Assembly (NCBI GenBank): GCA_009760855.2
Contig: WPIO01000035.1
Location: 536,501 to 600,000, forward strand
Direction of reading: 5' to 3'
Source: Cristatella mucedo
Taxonomy: Eukaryota; Bryozoa; Phylactolaemata; Cristatellidae
DNA length: 63,500 nt
The position numbers and the translations under genes were made by a program. This document shows, piece after piece, positions 62,461 through 63,500 of this stretch (position 1 is its first letter; every line of letters begins with the position of its first letter). Below the pieces are notes generated by a model, which worked only from the letters and a program-made list of their open reading frames with translations, searched no databases and was not told the DNA's origin.

Positions 62461-62639
62461 GACACGTCGAGCTTGTTGGTAGTCTGGAAGACTTGGCTCT
62501 TCTAATAGGTGATGCTGTTGTGTGACCATCCCCCATATGCTCGGAAATTTATATGTCGTGTTAAGAAGACTGCTTTCACAGCTAGCCATCACGTCCGACC
62601 CATAACTAAGATTAGGAACGGTCATCCACAGTGGGTTGC

Positions 62640-63062
62640 AAATATTTACCTAGCTCCCTGGTTCTATCTCGGCTAGATTATTGCAACTCCATTTTGGCTG
62701 GGCTACCGAAAAATGCCACTAGGCCACTGCAGCTGGTGATTGGTGTGGCTGCAAGGCTAGTTTACAAACCCCAGAGGTTTGGCTTTGCATCTACTTGGCT
62801 GAAAGAAACCTTCTGCCGACTAAAGCACATCTTTTCCATCCACCCTGAGCTGCTACTTCGATGCTACTCACTACTTCAACCGCTCTCCTAAATCCTCTAT
62901 GCTTCTCACTTTCTTTTTGCTGCGTGAGACGAAGTCTGTTGGCTGCCGAACGCGTACCGAAAACCGCTCAGGCTTTGAATGTGCTATACAAAATTCTTCA
63001 TTGTAACACCCACACAGTCTCTGTGGCATTGTGGAGTTACATCTGGAGATACATTACATGTT
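62640..63062 (+). mobile_element. LINE-A 3' end
   Basis: The + strand reads [20 protein letters not shown], then PLQLVIGVAARLVYKPQR, the end of the LINE-A ORF with internal deletions. It closes with 'gagttacatctggagataca' and ATTAC. Confidence 0.9.
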
Positions 63063-63069
63063 ACGAATG

Positions 63070-63500
63070 CATGGACCAGCTTGGCCTCAGTGTCTCTATG
63101 TAAGCAAGCTCGGATGTGTGAAATGTTACGCTGTTGAAAGAAGGTAGATTAAACTATGGAATTAATGTGCTCATCTGGTGACAAGTCATTTTGGAAAGGG
63201 AGACCCTGGTTCCTGGCAGCTGCTAAACGAGATAAGCTGGTAGAGACCTTATGGGAAGTTGGGCTCTCCAATTTCCGAGTAGCACCTGGTTTGCCCTTAA
63301 TTAATCAGCTGGCTTTTATCATCATTTCAATTCAGAAAGTTTGCTTCCATCCAATTGTGGACATCGGCAGTGCATACTGTTAAGGAGCTGAGAGGTGTTG
63401 CACAAATGAGCATGCTATGTGCATGCAGCGAAAGCCTAGATTGTGCATGGTGATTATATTGGCAAGAGGAAGGGAATGTACTGCCACTGGCTTCAGCATC
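63070..63500. other. Right edge, possible LINE-B-related sequence
   Basis: 'ggaccagcttggcctcagtg' and 'gtaagcaagctcggat' weakly resemble LINE-B near 9345-9375. Nothing else is recognised before the window ends. Confidence 0.3.

Overview
This window is nuclear DNA from an animal, almost certainly an invertebrate. It carries spliced housekeeping genes with GT-AG introns of about 0.1 to 4.9 kb, tRNA-derived SINEs, several non-LTR retrotransposon families, hAT, Tc1/mariner and pogo/Tigger relics, and long microsatellites. There is no bacterial gene organisation. The phylum cannot be fixed from sequence alone. Most open frames longer than 60 codons are chance frames or repeat pieces. The real genes were found by joining short exons whose phases match and whose products align with known families.

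Left third. The 3' part of PWP1 (WD40 ribosome-biogenesis factor) runs on the + strand, with five exons between 3389 and 6080. It converges with a complete selenocysteine lyase gene (SCLY, 11 exons, - strand, 16538 to 6406). The two stop codons are only 325 bp apart. SCLY introns hold LINE and SINE copies and a long inverted repeat.

Middle. A complete MRPL19 gene (mitochondrial ribosomal protein bL19m, 5 exons, - strand, 31631 to 18861) has a mitochondrial presequence in its own first exon, one GC-AG intron, and a 267-bp CA tract 48 bp from its last 3' splice site. Its start codon lies beside a CpG-rich block (31,830-32,450), probably a two-way promoter whose + side begins an unidentified gene. 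The only good coding candidate to the right is a single exon at 52,467-52,853.

Right half (32.3-63.5 kb). This is repeat-rich and probably mostly intron and intergenic DNA. It includes a decayed CR1/L2-like LINE (LINE-A, 55,375-57,440, -) and many 3'-end fragments of the same family. One of these is split by a 195-bp non-autonomous hAT element that closely resembles the SPIN ('Space Invader') transposons known for cross-phylum horizontal transfer. It has a perfect 8-bp target duplication, and unoccupied copies of the same target site lie elsewhere in the window. A second LINE family (LINE-B) appears to share its 3' tail with one of the two tRNA-type SINE families.

The three named genes act in separate processes: nucleolar ribosome biogenesis, selenium recycling and mitochondrial translation. 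Nothing suggests an operon. No new defence, biosynthetic or toxin system was seen. The most interesting material is the SPIN-like insertion, the SINE/LINE tail sharing, and gene-structure oddities in SCLY and MRPL19.
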